DNA of 64,000 nucleotides from Rhineura floridana (GCF_030035675.1 NC_084484.1:188358934-188422933); one strand, 5' to 3'; shown: positions 1-13,400, numbered from the stretch's first letter. Translations and numbers: made by a program. The notes: generated by a model from the letters alone, not told the origin.

Positions 1-3000
1 AGCATATGGTCTCCCAGTACCAGGACCAGGCCACACTGTGTGACAAGTATCGGAAAGTGTCCCGCCTCGGTGTGGGGCTCCACCGGGCCCTCCAGCAGCT
101 GTGCCGCCTCCACCCGTTCTACCGCTTCCCCACCGACTTTTGCATCAGCCGTGTGCGGCAAGCCCTGCTCACTGCCAAGCGCCAAGACACCAGCAAGCAG
201 GAGTCGCTGGAGGCCCGTCTCCTGGAGCTCACCAAGGCTGTGCTCCGGCACCTCCTCACCCAAGCACTGCCCTGCCTGCGGGAGATGGACCGCCTCCTCT
301 ACCTCTTCCTCGGGGCCCTGGCCACGCTGCGAGTGTCTGGGGAGGTCAGCCCGCTGGAGTGGCTGGCCTTCTGCAAGGGCTTGCAGGAGCCGGCTGCCAG
401 GGAGCTCCTGCAGCCGGAGGCCGGCCTCCCACGCCCCAGCTGGGTGAGCGTGGAGGCCTGGGAGGAGTGCAGCCTGCTGGAGAGCCTCCCTGGCTTCCAG
501 GGGCTGCTGGCCTCCCTGGCTGAGCAGGCTGCCCAGTGGCAGGAATACTTCCGCCTGCCTTCCACGGTGGTGGGACTGGCTCTGTGCCCCAGCCATGCCC
601 ACCTCAGCCTTTTCCAGCGTGCCATCCTGTGGCGCATTTTGTGCCCCAACGCCATGAGCAGTGTGATTGCAGACCTCACGACTTGCTTGCTGGGCTGGTC
701 TCTCACGGAGGAGATGGCAGCCACCTACCCGTACTCCTACAGCCGTGCCAACAGGCCTGTCATCTTTCTCACGTCCCCTGCCAGGTCTCCAAGCTTCTTC
801 ATGCATCCACTCCTTTGGATCCAGCAGATGGCCACCCAGCGGGGACGGGCGGTGAGATGGGCACAGGGAGGGAGGGAGCCACGTGGGACCTCCTGGGAGG
901 GCAAAGGGTAATTGTGCCCCATTCCCTGCAGGGGAGAGTCGTGGTCATCTCTTTTGGCACCCCAGATGCTGCCAGACGTGTATGGAGGACACTGCCTCTC
1001 TGCACCAAGAAAGGCAAATGGCTGGTTCTGAACAACTGCCACCTTCAGCAGCACTGGGATCCTGACGTACTGGTCCAGATGGACCTCTTACTAAAAACAC
1101 AGGCAGGTGTGGCAGAAGAAGAGAGCCGGTCTGGGGAATGCAGGTGCTCCCCCCCCCCCGTGCCACAGTCCCCTGCATTGCCTTCCTCTCTTTTCACACA
1201 GGCGAGACCCGCGGCGGAGCCCTCGAGATCCACCCCAAGTTCCGCCTGTGGCTTATCACAGCAGTAGAGGCCCCTGACTCTGTGCCAGGTACAGGGAGGC
1301 TTCTCCACAGCCCCACCACCACCACCTGAAAGGGGAGCAGCCTGGGGATGAGAGACAGCCCTTCTCTTGTAGGGCTTTCCTTACACACACCGCGCCCCAT
1401 TCATGTCCCTCCCAGGAAGCGGCCAAGTCAGAGCAGAGTCAGGATTCTGCCCATGCTGTCAGTGGCTTTCCAGGCTTTCAGAGCAAGGGTCCCCCTGGAG
1501 ATGCCATTGGGGATTGGACCTGCAAAACAGGGACTCTACCCCTTGAGACTTCTCTGGTGAAAACAGAAGAGGCGCCTCTGCCTGCCTCCCCCCCCCCCCG
1601 AGGCTGGCGGGCACAGCTGTGCTTGCTGCCACTCTCCTCTGAATGCCCCCTGCCGGATTCTGCCATGAGAGGGGACTGATCTCTTCCGTGACCACCATAG
1701 GATCTGTGCACCGCAGTGCCACAACCCTCTTCTGTGAGATGCCACTGGAGCTGAAGGGCACCCTGGCACGCACCCACCAGTGGCTGCAGGGGCAAGCACA
1801 GAGTCTGGACTCCAAGCAGCGGCTGCCCCTCCTAGCCCTCTACGGGATCCTGCTCTACAGGCAGACATATGCCCAGTGGACCCAGGCAGAGACTTACCTG
1901 TGGTGAGTAAGTGGGAGAGAGAAGCAGCACTTTAAAGACGCAGCCAGAAAGGGAGGGGCCGGGGTGCTGTCCAGAGTGAAGGGGTGGCAGCGGGTGGGGA
2001 AGCATCCAGCAGCGAGGCTGATTAAGGTCTACTAATTAATTTAACTGGGGCTTTGGACAGCGGGGTGGAACCTTTGCCTGTTGAGCTGGGCTGCTCCCTT
2101 TCTTATTTTCATTTAACAATATATATACTGCTTGAGTGTAATAAAACTTCTAAGCAGTTTATAAGAATTATTAAAATTATCAATAAACACACAATTAAAA
2201 AACAAGTAAAATTAACATTAAATGTAAATGTACTGCCTTCAATGGCGACCCTATGAATAGGGTTTCATGAGGCTGAGAGGCAGTGACTGGCCCAAGGTCA
2301 CCCAGTGAGCCTCATGGCTATGTGGGGATTCGAACCCTGGTCTCCCAGATCGGAGTCCAACACCTTAACCACTACACCACACTGACTTGTGTGTGTCTGG
2401 ATAGGCTTGCCTAAACAGATATGTTTTAAGCAGGTACCAGAAAGACCACAGTGGACTAATGCCGGGCTAATGTCACTGGTAGGGAGTGCTAGAGGGCAGA
2501 TGCTGCCACACTAAAAGAACAGTTCCTTGCAACTGCAGAACGAGTATGATGCGGCACTGTGCCTTTGCCCCAGAGTGGAGTGCTCGAATGGGCACATATG
2601 CGGCAAGGTGGTCCTGCAAGTAAATTGCTCCCAAGCTCTTCAGGACTTTATATACCAGTAGTAGCTTCTAATAGGCAATATATAAGAATATAAGATCCTG
2701 CTGGATCAAGCCGTTGGCCCATCAGGTCCAGGATTCTGTTCCCATGGTGGCAACCAGATGCCCATTATAGGAAGCCCACAAGCAGCCTGAGTGCAACAGC
2801 AACTGGTATTCAGAAGCACACTACCTTTGACCATCGAGGCAGAGCAGAGCCATCATGGCTATTGGCCACTGATGGCCTTTGTTGTTATGTGCCTTCAAGT
2901 CGACTATGACTTATGGCGACCCTATGAATCAGGGACCTCCAAGGTCATCTGTCGTGAACCGCCCTGTTCAGATCTTGTAAGTTCAGGTCTGTGGCTTCCT

Positions 3001-6000
3001 TTATGGAATCAATCCATCTCTTGTTTGGCCTTCCTCTTTTTCTACTCCCTTCTGTTTTTCCCAGCATTACTGTCTTTTCTAGTGAATCATGTCTTCTCAT
3101 TATGTGTCCAAAGTATGATAACCTCAGATTCATCATTTTAGCTTCTAGTGACAGTTCTGGTTTAATTTGTTCTAACACACAATTATTTGTCTTTTTCACA
3201 ATCCATGGATATTCAGATATACCATACTACTAACAGAAACCAGTAATGATTTGAAGCCAGGTCTGTGGCTTCCTTTATGGAATCAGTCCATCTCTTGTTT
3301 GGCCTTCCTCTTTTTCTACTCCCTGCTGTTTTTCCCAGCATTATTGTCTTTTCTAGTGAATCATGTCTTCTCATTACGTGTCCAAAGTATGATAACCTCA
3401 GATTCATCATTTTAGCTTCTAGTGACAGTTCTGGTTTAATTTGTTCTAACACACAATTATTTGTCTTTTTCACAATCCATGGATATTCAGATATACCATA
3501 CTACTAACAGAAACCAGTAATGATTTGAAGCCAGGTCTGTGGCTTCCTTTATGGAATCAGTCCATCTCTTGTTTGGCCTTCCTCTTTTTCTACTCCCTGC
3601 TGTTTTTCCCAGCATTATTGTCTTTTCCAATGAACCCTGTCTTCTCATGATGTGTCCAAAGTATGGCCTTATTCTCTATGTATTTGTCTAATCCTCCAAG
3701 TTGGTGGTCACCCCTGCTTATGGGAGAAAATGTCATAGTTTAGCTATGCACTTTGTGAAGCAGTACTTTCTTTTATTTGTCCTGAATTCCCCCAATATTC
3801 AGCTTCATTGGTTCATCACATTCTAGTGCTATGAGGAAGAAAATATTTTCTCTATCCATTTTTTTCATGCTATCTACAATTGGTTTTTTTTTTTCATGCT
3901 GTCTACAATTGTATACAAGATCCTCCGTGGCGCAGAGTGGTAAGCGGCGGTAATGCAGCTGAAGCTCTGCTCACGGACGGAGTTCGATTCCAACGGAAGG
4001 AGGAAATCGAATCTCCGGTAAAAGGGGTCAAGGCCCACTCAGCCTTCCATCCATCCGTGGTCGGTAAAATGAGTACCCGGCGTATGCTGGGGGGTAAAGA
4101 AAGGCCGGGGAAGGAACTGGCATTCCCACGCCATATATACGGTCTGCCTAGTAAATGTCGCAAGACGTCACCCTAAGAGTCAGAAAACGACTCGCACTAC
4201 AAGTGCAGGGACACCTTTACCTTTTTTACAATTGTATACATCTCTCATGTTTCCTCTTACTTACCGTTTTTTAAAACTGAGGTCCCTCGTATTGGACCCT
4301 TTCCTCACCAGAGTCACTGCATCTCCTTGATCATTCTGGTTGCCCTTTTATGAATGTTTTCCAATTGTACCATATTCTTTTTGAGGTGCAGCAACCAGAA
4401 CGGTGTTCACAACATTCCATGTGAGGTCACGCTATCAGTTCGCGTAACAGCAAGTGATACTGATACATTGCCAGTTCTTTAACAATTCCTTTCCTAATGA
4501 TCCCTAGCATAGGATTCACCTTTTGTCACGGCTGCCACACTGGGTTGACAACTTCACCAAGCTGTCCACTGTGACCCCAAGGTCTCGTTCCTGGTCAGTC
4601 ACCACCAATTCAGAACCCACGAGCATAAATGTAAAATCAAGATTTTTTTCTCTGACATGCATAATTTTACACTTGTTTACACTGAGTTGCATTTGCCATT
4701 TTCCTGTCCCTTCACTCAGTTTGGGGAGAGCCTCCCAGGACATTTTCAACATTGAAAAATGTATTATCAGCAAACTTTGCTGGCCTATGAGCAAGTTAAG
4801 GTCCCAGTACTGATCCTGGGGGACTCGCTTTCTACAGCCCTCCATTGGGAGAGCTGCCGATATATTCCTACTCTCTTCGTCCTGTTTCCCAGCCAGTTCC
4901 TGATCCACAAGAGGCCCTCTCCTCTTAGACTGCTAAGCTTATGCTGGAGTCTTTGGTGAGGTACCTTGTCAAAAGCTTTTTGAAAGTCCAAGTGCACCAT
5001 GTCAATGGGCTCACCTGTATCTGTATCCTTGTTGATACTCTCAAATAATAGGTGAGACAGGACTTAAGAGTCCTGCCTCAGCAAGGCTCGTTTCCACTCC
5101 CTCCGCCCCAGTGTTCTCTGTTGTAGCTGCTGTTCAGACCTGGCTAGAGGCCTTTCTCCTCCCACTGAGCTCCTGTGCATGGAAGCCAGCAACTTAAGCT
5201 AGGTAAAGCACACCTCCACTCCTAAACAGTTCCCCCCAAGGGCTAGACACCCCTAAATTATGTTTTCCCCAAGGTGAGTGTTTCTGCAGCCTAACCGGGC
5301 TTGCCCATGGAACGAGACGGCTTTCTGAAGAGCCACCTTGGAGCTCACAGTAAAGCTGAGGGTGTGTGGCGTTTGCTTTTTGTGGAGCCAATGGCCAAGG
5401 CCTGGCTCCGTCTTCTGCACTCTTTGTCTCCTCCCTCCTTGGTGCAGAGGGACTTTGGCCTGTGCCTGATTTTGTGGTGACCTTTCAGGAGCCACGGCGA
5501 TGTGTTGGCAGGGCTCAGAGTGCAGGAGAAGGTGAGCCAACTGATGGCCAGCTCTGAGGAAGCGCTGCAGGAGCTTGCAGGTATGAAAAAGGGACCAAGC
5601 AAGTGGCCCAACAAGCATACAGGAGCCTGGCTAGGTGGGCTACCACAAGCCCTCCATAACAGCGTGCAAGGATTCAGCCCAGCCCCCAGTCCTATTCCAA
5701 AGGCTGCTGAAAGCCAACGTGTCACCCTCTTCTGCCCGCTCTAGGGACCACCCTCTATGGAGGTCACGTTCTGGACAGAGGAGACGCTCAAGCGGTACAG
5801 AGCCTATGCCAGGAATGCTTGGCAACTGCTTCATGCCAGCAGCCTGGCACTGGCCTCCAAAGGCTCCTGGCCACAGTCATTGGCCAGCCCAGCCCAGGTG
5901 AGAGGAAGCTGGCCACATAGGCTTTTAGGGAGGGGAGCTGGAGTGGCTTTTGGGCTAAGTGTTTTTCTCAAGAACCAGGCCCCTTCCGACCACCCTCTCC

Positions 6001-7176
6001 CATTGCAGGGCTGTCAGAGGAGGAGGCTGCTGTCGCCACCCTGGCCCGCATCGAGCAGTTACCCAGCCCCATGGAGCCAGCCTGGGTTGGCCTGTGCAGC
6101 GGGCTGCAACAGGAGATGGTGGCACTCCGGAGCCAGGGCTTGCTCTCTGCCTTGAAGGCATCCCAGGGCTTGTGGCAACCACCGCGCCCCCCTGCCAGCC
6201 AGCAAAAGGACGCTTTAGAGCTGCTGGCACAGCGTGGGATGACACTAGTGAAGGATCTGCAGGAGCTCCTGACACAGTGTGGCTGGGAGGTGGGAGGGAA
6301 GGGACGCCCCCCAGGAGGGCAGTCCCGCCCCAAGCCCCGCCCCCTGCAGCGCTTCCTGCTGGAGGAGGGAGGCATCTTCCTGGCTGTGCTGAAGCAGGTG
6401 GGCAGGGACCTGCACTGCGCCCACAAATGCCTGCAGGGCACCCCTTGCTCCTCCCGCCGCTGTGCCACGATCCTTCACGACCTGAAACAAGGCCAACTGC
6501 CCCGCCCCTGGCTGCCCTATGCGCCCACTGGCCCCCAGCCCCCTGAGGCGTGGCTAGAGACTTTGAAGCATCGGTGCCAGCTCCTGTGCACCTATCTGGG
6601 GTCCATCAGTGGGCAGCCGGTGGCGCATTACCAGTTAGCAGCCTTCCATCACCCACGCCGTCTGTTCCTTGCCCTGCTGCAGGACAAGGCGCGATCAGAG
6701 AAGCAAGAGCTGGACCGCTATCAGCTAGAGCAGCAGGTAGGGAGGATAGCGCAGCAGGCGTGGGCATCCGAGGTGGCCCCCTTGACTCTTCCTCCACCCC
6801 CTCACGGCCTCCTCTTGGCTTCCTTTGGCAGCTGCTGTCCAGTGTGCAGCCCCCCACCAGCGGCCCAGAGAAAGGCCTCTACCTGAGTGGCCTGGAGGTT
6901 CGCCACGCCCAATGGAACAGCCGGAGCTCCCAGCTGCAGGAGACACTCTCAGCCCAGGCCAGCCAGCTGCCCACCATCTGGATCCAGGCCAGCCGCCTGC
7001 CCTGGAAGCGCACTTCTGACATGGCCAAATACCAGTGCCCCGTGTATCTGGGGGCACCCGGTGCCCTCGTGCCCCTCAGCAGCCACCGGGTCATCATGCA
7101 TTTGGCCCTGCCTTCTAGGATGTCGCCTGACCTGTGTGTCCAGCAGCGGGTGCACATTGTCAGCCTCTTGAGGTGA
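1..7176 (+). CDS. DNHD1: DNHD1, dynein heavy chain domain-containing protein 1, C-terminal part (5' end outside the window)
   Basis: This is the C-terminal part (about 876 codons) of an axoneme-linked dynein-heavy-chain-like protein. In mammals DNHD1 is needed for sperm flagellum assembly. Exons read: 1-851 (open on the left), 932-1106, 1202-1288, 1701-1902, 5489-5580, 5745-5897, 6009-6736 and 6832-7176, all GT-AG with matching phases. Dynein landmarks appear in order: RPVIFLTSP, then a stretch with WLVLNNCHL, then HPKFRLWL (AAA6 region), LYGGHVLDRGD (the family's IYGG motif), and the C-terminal GLYLSGLEV and YQCPVY blocks. The 728-bp exon is Pro/Arg-rich in its middle and poorly conserved, which is usual for DNHD1. 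The 3.6-kb intron at 1903-5488 is filled with repeats. The TGA is 308 bp from the stop of the convergent FBXW7L. Synteny with RRP8-ILK-TAF10-TPP1 supports DNHD1 over another dynein. Confidence 0.9.
2225..2395 (-). repeat. MIR-like tRNA-derived SINE
   Basis: The reverse strand opens with a tRNA-like head (GTGTAGTGGTTAAGGTGTT and GGTTCGAATCC, an A-box and B-box pair). A MIR/CORE-type body with GTGACCTTGGGCCAGTCAC follows. It lies in the large DNHD1 intron. The AT-rich 2040-2224 looks like a LINE tail, and I recognise nothing in 2396-2680. Confidence 0.6.
2690..2880 (-). repeat. CR1-type LINE 3' tail
   Basis: The conserved tail that in reverse orientation reads GATCCTGCTGGATCAAGCC, followed by AACTGGTATTCAGAAGCA. 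The same tail recurs near 32330-32870 and 34980-35110. Confidence 0.55.
2885..3668 (-). mobile_element. BovB (RTE clade) LINE 3' fragment with an internal 274-bp tandem repeat
   Basis: The reverse strand encodes the BovB ORF2 C-terminus (LRLSYFGHIMRRHDSLEKT, then [20 protein letters not shown]). From 2985 the same block starts again at 3259 and 3533, giving an exact 274-bp period over about 2.5 units. Units one and two differ by only a few bases. The third unit is cut where CR1 sequence begins. This is a duplication inside one dead LINE and not a satellite. Confidence 0.8.
3669..5010 (-). mobile_element. CR1 LINE, 5'-truncated and decayed, split by a SINE
   Basis: Reverse-strand frames contain CR1 reverse-transcriptase pieces: LDFQKAFDKVPHQRL, then KWQMQLSVNKCKIMHV and TDQERDLGVTVDS, followed by 3' ORF2 and tail sequence. 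Several stops and frame changes show that it is dead. The SINE at 3918-4227 interrupts it. Confidence 0.75.
3918..4227 (+). repeat. Sauria-type SINE with 13-bp target-site duplication
   Basis: A tRNA-like head (GTGGCGCAGAGTGGTAAGCG as A box, GAGTTCGATTCCAA as B box) is followed by a body that ends ACCTTTACCTTTTTT, the tail that Sauria SINEs share with squamate BovB. The direct repeat acaattgtataca lies at 3905-3917 and again at 4228-4240. It is closely related to the copy at 51474-51786. Confidence 0.85.
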
Positions 7177-7310
7177 GAGGGACAGAGGGCAAGAGCCTCG
7201 GGTGAAAACCAAGGCCACCGCCCAGACCTGCCCAGTCCTCCCATGGAGCCCTCTCCGGCTATGAAAATGCCACAGGCGGAGTGCAGACACAGCGAGAAAC
7301 AAGTACAGAA

Positions 7311-7316
7311 ATAAAG
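7311..7316 (+). promoter_or_regulatory. DNHD1 poly(A) signal
   Basis: AATAAA 135 bp after the DNHD1 stop. It is the only canonical hexamer between the two convergent stop codons. Confidence 0.7.
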
Positions 7317-7483
7317 TGATATATTATTAGTGTACAAAAAGCAGGCCTTGGCGCTATGCCGTTCTGCCAGCTGCCCGGGGCCCCATATGCCCAGCTATAA
7401 ATAAGGTGCTTGGGCCAGGCACCACACATCCCACCCAGGACGCCTGTCCAGCAGGCTCCCTTAAACAGTCCAGCCCCCCCCCC

Positions 7484-10400
7484 TCATTTAAGGTCCACAT
7501 CAAAATCCAACACAAGCAGTTTTGTCTCCTCAGTTCCATTGCGGCTGCCCACAGCACACACAAGCTTTGTGTTGGAGGCGCGAATGCGCCAGACCACCCC
7601 ACCGCTGCCTCCACTCTCCAGGGCCACCAGGTTGCGCACAAACTCTCCTGTCTTCAGGTCCCACAACTTGACGGTGCCATCATCTGAGCTGGTCACCACA
7701 AACTTAGAACTGAACTGGAGGCAGGTGACAGCACTCTGGTGCTTACTCGGACCTGCAGAGGGGGTGGGAGCAGGTAAGGAGAGAAAGGGACACCCGTCAG
7801 TCACTCAGTCCAACTGTGAAGTGCCCCACAAGCCCAACTGGAGAATGTTGCATAGCTCAGTGATAGAACAGTTCCTCTGTGTGCAGAAGGTCTTCAATGC
7901 CCAATGGCATCTCCCGGCAGGAGAGTGAGGGACCCTTGTCTGAAACCCCAGAGGACTGCTGAGGATGACTGTAGCGACACTGAGGTAGACTCTACGCAGG
8001 GCAGTTCCTGTGTGCCTACCTGCAACCACTGCCTGTGCTGAGCTCTCCAGTGTTCAGGCAGATAACGCCAGAGGGATGGGACCTCTCCCACACACCCCAC
8101 GCCCTTTCCCCCAGCACAGTGTTCTGTGTTTCAAACAGGCTGACCCAAAGAGTTTCCAAACGGTGGTCTGCAGCGTGTCTGTCCATTTTTGTTGAAGAGG
8201 GGAGCTAGCATATGCACCACGTTTAATATTCACAACGGATTTTTCATTGTATTTTACTGCTGCACTTTTTTTCTCAGATAGGCTTTTATTGTATTACAAT
8301 TTGAATTGGAATACAATAAAATACAATCTAAGAAATAAAAGAAATGAAATACAATTAAAAATCATACAGGCAGAAAAATTAAGTGGTCCACCAAGATGCT
8401 TCCTAATTTTCAAGTGGTCTGCAGGGAAAAAGATTTGGAAACTGCTGGGCTGACCCATTAGGATATTATCATATGATGGTTCCTGTTTCAATCCCATCCT
8501 TTCCAGCAGCACACAACCTGCCCACCCGGGTGGGGGCTGCTCTGCCACCTGTACCTTGAAGCGTTTGCAGGCATTGGCCGGTCTTAATGTCCCATATCTT
8601 GACAGTGGAATCAGCGTTGCCAGAGACAAGGATATTGTCCCTCAGCTCCATGCCGCTTGTCAGGGACTGGTGCCCCATCAGCGTATGCAGGCAGTTGCCA
8701 CTCTCAGCGTCCCACACGCGGATGGAAGTGTCCAGGGAGCCACTCACAATGTGGGTTCCATCAAACTGCGTGACACAATGGGGGGGGAGGTCAGTGACAA
8801 GCTGCACTAATGTGGGGAAGAGGCGGGCAAGGCAGGGAGGGTGCGGGTTCACCTGCAGGGAGTAGACACGGTTGGTATGGCCTTGCAAGGTGTGGACGCA
8901 ACTTTCCGTCTCGGGGTCCCAGACTTTCACCGTGTAGTCGTAAGCACCGCTCACAACCTTGTGCCCATCATACTGGACGCAGCGCACAGCAGCGACGTGG
9001 CCCATCAGCACATGCAAACACTGCCCTGTCTCAATGTCCCACAGGCGGAGGGTGGCATCCCGTGAGCCACTCACTACCCTGTCGAGGGAGGAAGACAACT
9101 GCCCTGAGTCCCAGGCTCAACACCGCAGGTGGCAGGTGGGAGAGCCCCTCCTTGCAGGCTGCCGTCTCTCCACCAGCTCCCCTCCCTGCCCCACACACAT
9201 ACCTGGTGCCATGGAGGTGCATGCAGCGCACAGTGGACGTGTGCCCATAAAGGGTGTGTACACACTCGCCAGTGTCAGCATTCCACACCTTCAAAGTCCG
9301 GTCCGTGGAGCCACTGATCACAATGTTGTCCCTCATCTGGGAGGACCAGACGCCACCTGTGTGTCCTACAAGGGTCTGCACGCACTGCGGTGGAAGGAAG
9401 CAATGTTCAGACCAAGTGGAGGCAGAACTGCAGGCATAACCTGCTGCAGCGGGGAAACGGAACTGAAACTCACCTCACCGGTGACAGCTGACCAAACCTT
9501 GAGCGTGTTGTCATCTGAGCCGCTAACAATGCGGTTGCCACAGAACTGGAGACATGTGATGACGTGGTCATCGTGGCCTTTCAGGACCTGCTCCAGACAG
9601 AATTAGTGGATGAGCTGCCATCACTCCCCAAACCCTTCTACTTTCCCTGCACCAATGCACTGAGCTTTGTCAGGCAGGAGTTCAGAACTTGAGACCAAGA
9701 TCAAGGCCCAGTTAATTAGCATCTACCTCAGCAACTCATTTTACTCTCAGAGAGAAAGGTCTCGCTCCTCTCCTCCCCCTCCCCCTGCTGAATCCTGCTC
9801 ACCTGAGGTCTAAGACTAAAGCCTGACCCTGCCTCTCACTGCACTGTGTGTGTCTAACCTGGAACAGGGGGAGTTTCTTTATCCCAGGTCAGACTACTGG
9901 CCCACCCAGCTTCCAGGCAGGGGTCTTCTGCAGCCCTCCCTGCAGATGTTGACAGGGATGTGTTCCATCACTGAGCTGCTTGTTTGTTTGTTATTTGCCT
10001 TATATCCCGCCTTTCTCCCAGCAGGAGCCCAGGCAGGCAAACAAAAGCACCAAAAACACTTTAAAGCATCATGAAAGACTTTAAAATACATTAAAAGAAA
10101 GCATCTTTAAACACATTTCTTTAAAAAGCTCTCAAGGAGCTGTGGCTCCTGTGGCATCACTGGGACCCAACTAGGCATCTCCTGGCCCTTTCCTTGCTCA
10201 CTACTACCTTTCCGAGCTGGGGGTGGCGTGGTCGGAGGAAGGGAGCATCTCCTGCATAGGAGCCTGGCCTCTGTGGACCACCCACTATCCTGATATCCCC
10301 ATCATGTGGTCAGCACTACAGATCCCAGAGAAACATCTTGCAATCACAATAGCATAAGCAATAGTAATGTATGCAAACTGTGCATCAAATGATTCTGATG

Positions 10401-13400
10401 GTGGGGGGGTCAACTAAGGTCACAGTGGCAAGACAACTCCCATACCTTGGGGGGCCGGGCATCGCCGCTGCGCCAGTTCATGTCAATACGGTGCTGCCGC
10501 AGAAAGGCCAGTTTCCAGGGGCTGTACATGAAGCCTGGGCTGAGCAACCGACGCTTGCGCAGGCTCAGTGGCTCTTCAATACCTGCAGGAGGCAAGAACT
10601 GCCATGATGGGGCAGGACGGAGGAGTGGGGCCAAGGAAGGAGAGGGGGCAGAAGTTGGGCCTCACCTACATCACGACACTTCTCCCGCCACAGCAGGTTG
10701 TCCTCGGCCAAAATGCGCCAATAGCGGCATGTCTGAGCCGCACGGAGCAGATCCCGGGGCTCCAAGAACGTAAGCACGTACAGAGCCAGCTGCAAAGAAA
10801 GCCAGAGGTGCAACATGGAAACGTCCCCCTCCTTCCCCTGTGAAAGAGAGAGTGTGGCTACGCAGCGTGTGCCCAGGGTGGCTTCCCAGGTCAACCAGAG
10901 GGGCTTCAGTGGGGAGGTGGGCTGCCTCCAACAGGGTGGCCTTTAGCCTCACCAACTGTACATTTGAAACAGCACTTGGGTACTTCTCAGAGAAGGCGGC
11001 TCAAAACAATTTTATTCATTTAATTATTTTATTTATACCCTGCCCTTCCTCCCAGCAGGAGCCCAGGGCGGCAAACAGAAACGTTAAAAACAGTTTAAAA
11101 CATCATAAAAAGACCTTAAAATACAATTAAAACAACGTTAAAGAAATTTTAAAAAAAGATCAGAACCAGGGAATTCCAACCCCCCTCCCCTCACTTTCTT
11201 TGAGATACCCCAAGGTAGTTCTGGGAGGCCACTCCTCCACACCCTCCCACAGCCTTTCAATGCACACAGTCACTCGCGGGTCGTGGGCCGGCAGTGGGTG
11301 TTGGGCCCTATGCCCAGCTCACACAGGGTGCACCCACCCTTCAGCATATGAGGTCTTCTGCCTGTTCTGCTCAACAACTCCCCTGTTCTGCAGCCCCATC
11401 CTCCTCTCTGACCAGCCAGAGCCTGCACCTGAACGCCCAACCCTCCATTCTGCTGCCTCCTTTCTCCTGGCAAGCATCCAGCTTTTTGCTCTCTGTGCCA
11501 CTGTCCCCCCCGCTCAGCTTCCCTCATTCCATTTCTGACTGTTCTACCTGCTACTTTCAATGCTGTCCATTGTGCTGCCCTACCTAATGCAGCTCTTGTG
11601 CTTACGTTATGACAGAACTCTAAAACCCAGCTTTTGCTCTAACAGTAGTAGCTTGCACCTGAGAAGGGAAGTTCTGCTTTGGCCTGGAGAGGAAAGAGAC
11701 GGCCTCCATCATAATAAATCAGGGAGACCCATTCAACCAAGCTAAGTTGCAATGCCTCTTGCTAAATCCATTGATCGTCATCTCCTCTCACTGAAAGATC
11801 TCTGCCATGCTTCCTTCTCACAAACGTAAAGATAAGAAAAAGAACATCTAAATCTTTCCAGGCGTATTAAGCCCATAATGACGAATAAGACATTTTGGTG
11901 ACCTGAGGCTCCCACCAGAAAAGGCCAAAAGATTTTATAATCCCCTCCCCGCCTGGACAGCAGAAAGGAGATGCACTTTTAGCTGTTTCTCAGAGATTTA
12001 TGACAAACATCCTGTCTATTAAATATTTTTAAGTGGTGCCAATTACTTCTGAGAACACAGGATTTGCAGTCTATTTTAATTTTTATGCTCTTCTCCTTGA
12101 GCAGCTAGAAATTTTTTGGATGCCAGAAACCTACTTTTCCTGCAGAGGAACTCTCCTGCAGGCTCTCTCACCTTCTCTTTCTGATGTAAATGCCCCCTCC
12201 ACTCTAGCATATTGAGCAGCCTCGCAGTAGTAAGAGCAAGTACTTCTCTGGAGAGACCATCAGCTGGCAAAACCCTCCACTCTCTCCTTCCTTTTCCCCA
12301 TCTTCGGTTTTCAAGCCCCTCTTTTGCAGATGTGATCTTACCTTTCTTCTCCTTGCTGTGCTTCCCTGTCCCCTTGACTCTCTCACTCCAAAATATCATA
12401 TTCTCCTCCCCCTCACTACCCACAGGCAGCCACAACTGCTCTTTTGCAAAAACAGACCCATTACTCTCAAATTACCCTCTAGCCAGTCCTCAAGGTCTTC
12501 CAATGGCTCTCTTTCGATTCTTTCCCTTACACCTTTCCCAAGAACTCATACAATTACTAACCAAGCTCCCTTCCTCCTCTGATAACCCTCCCCGGCATCT
12601 TTCTAAAGTAAGTAGCTGTAGGCAGCATCAGTTTTTCCTTCTGACACCACCTTTACCCCTTCAGCCAAATTATCCAGTTCTTCTAGATTCAACCATTGTC
12701 TTTCCTCTGACCAATTTTACTGCTCCCTACTTTTTTTGTGTTTACACATATCTTTAAAATTGAGCTTATATGAATAGTTTTAATGGTTTTTATTAGTTTT
12801 AAACTTACTCTCAAGTTCCTCTCCTCTTTCCTACAGGGCTCAGGTTCTGACCTCTTAACCTCTCACTCAAGACTTTTAAGTAATATCATCCGTGCTCATA
12901 CCTTCATCCACACCTGATGCCAACAATTCACAATTGCCCCATTTCAGCCACCCTGCATTTTTCCTCCTGCCAACCCCCCCGCCCCCCGACACTCACCTCT
13001 TTGGGGAGGAGTGATATGAAATCACGCTGGAATTGGGGCTCAATCACCTGCATCATGTGCTTGATCTGGGGAGGCTCACAACGGTCAATGAGCTCATCCA
13101 GAGCCAGCAGCTTCTCTGGGCTGCTCCAGCGCTGGCGAGAGAAAGGAGTAAGAGAGTACATGAGTGGAAACCCAAGTCCACAACACAGCCCATAAAACGA
13201 TCAAAATAAAACTTTCATAATATTTTAAAAGCTGAACCACCACCAACATACCAACCCATGCCCCATTTTAAAATCAAGATCCTAAACCAAACAGGAAATA
13301 AGAAGCATAACATAGTATAAAATCTGCCAAACTTACAACTCACACAAAAAAACCTTTTGACAGATGTCAGAAGGCCAACAGCAAGCCAGCCAAGCAGGCC

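Noticed and set aside
2985-3668. Satellite array
   Set aside because: Only 2.5 units, all BovB-derived. It is a local duplication within one element.
3918-3995. tRNA gene (A and B boxes present)
   Set aside because: No cloverleaf closes. The element continues into a SINE body with target duplication. The same applies to the heads at 51474, 2395 and 18400.
4759-5725. Overlapping frames before the DNHD1 exon at 5489
   Set aside because: They are CR1 remnant frames or shadows of DNHD1 exons. Only 5489-5580 fits splice sites and phase.
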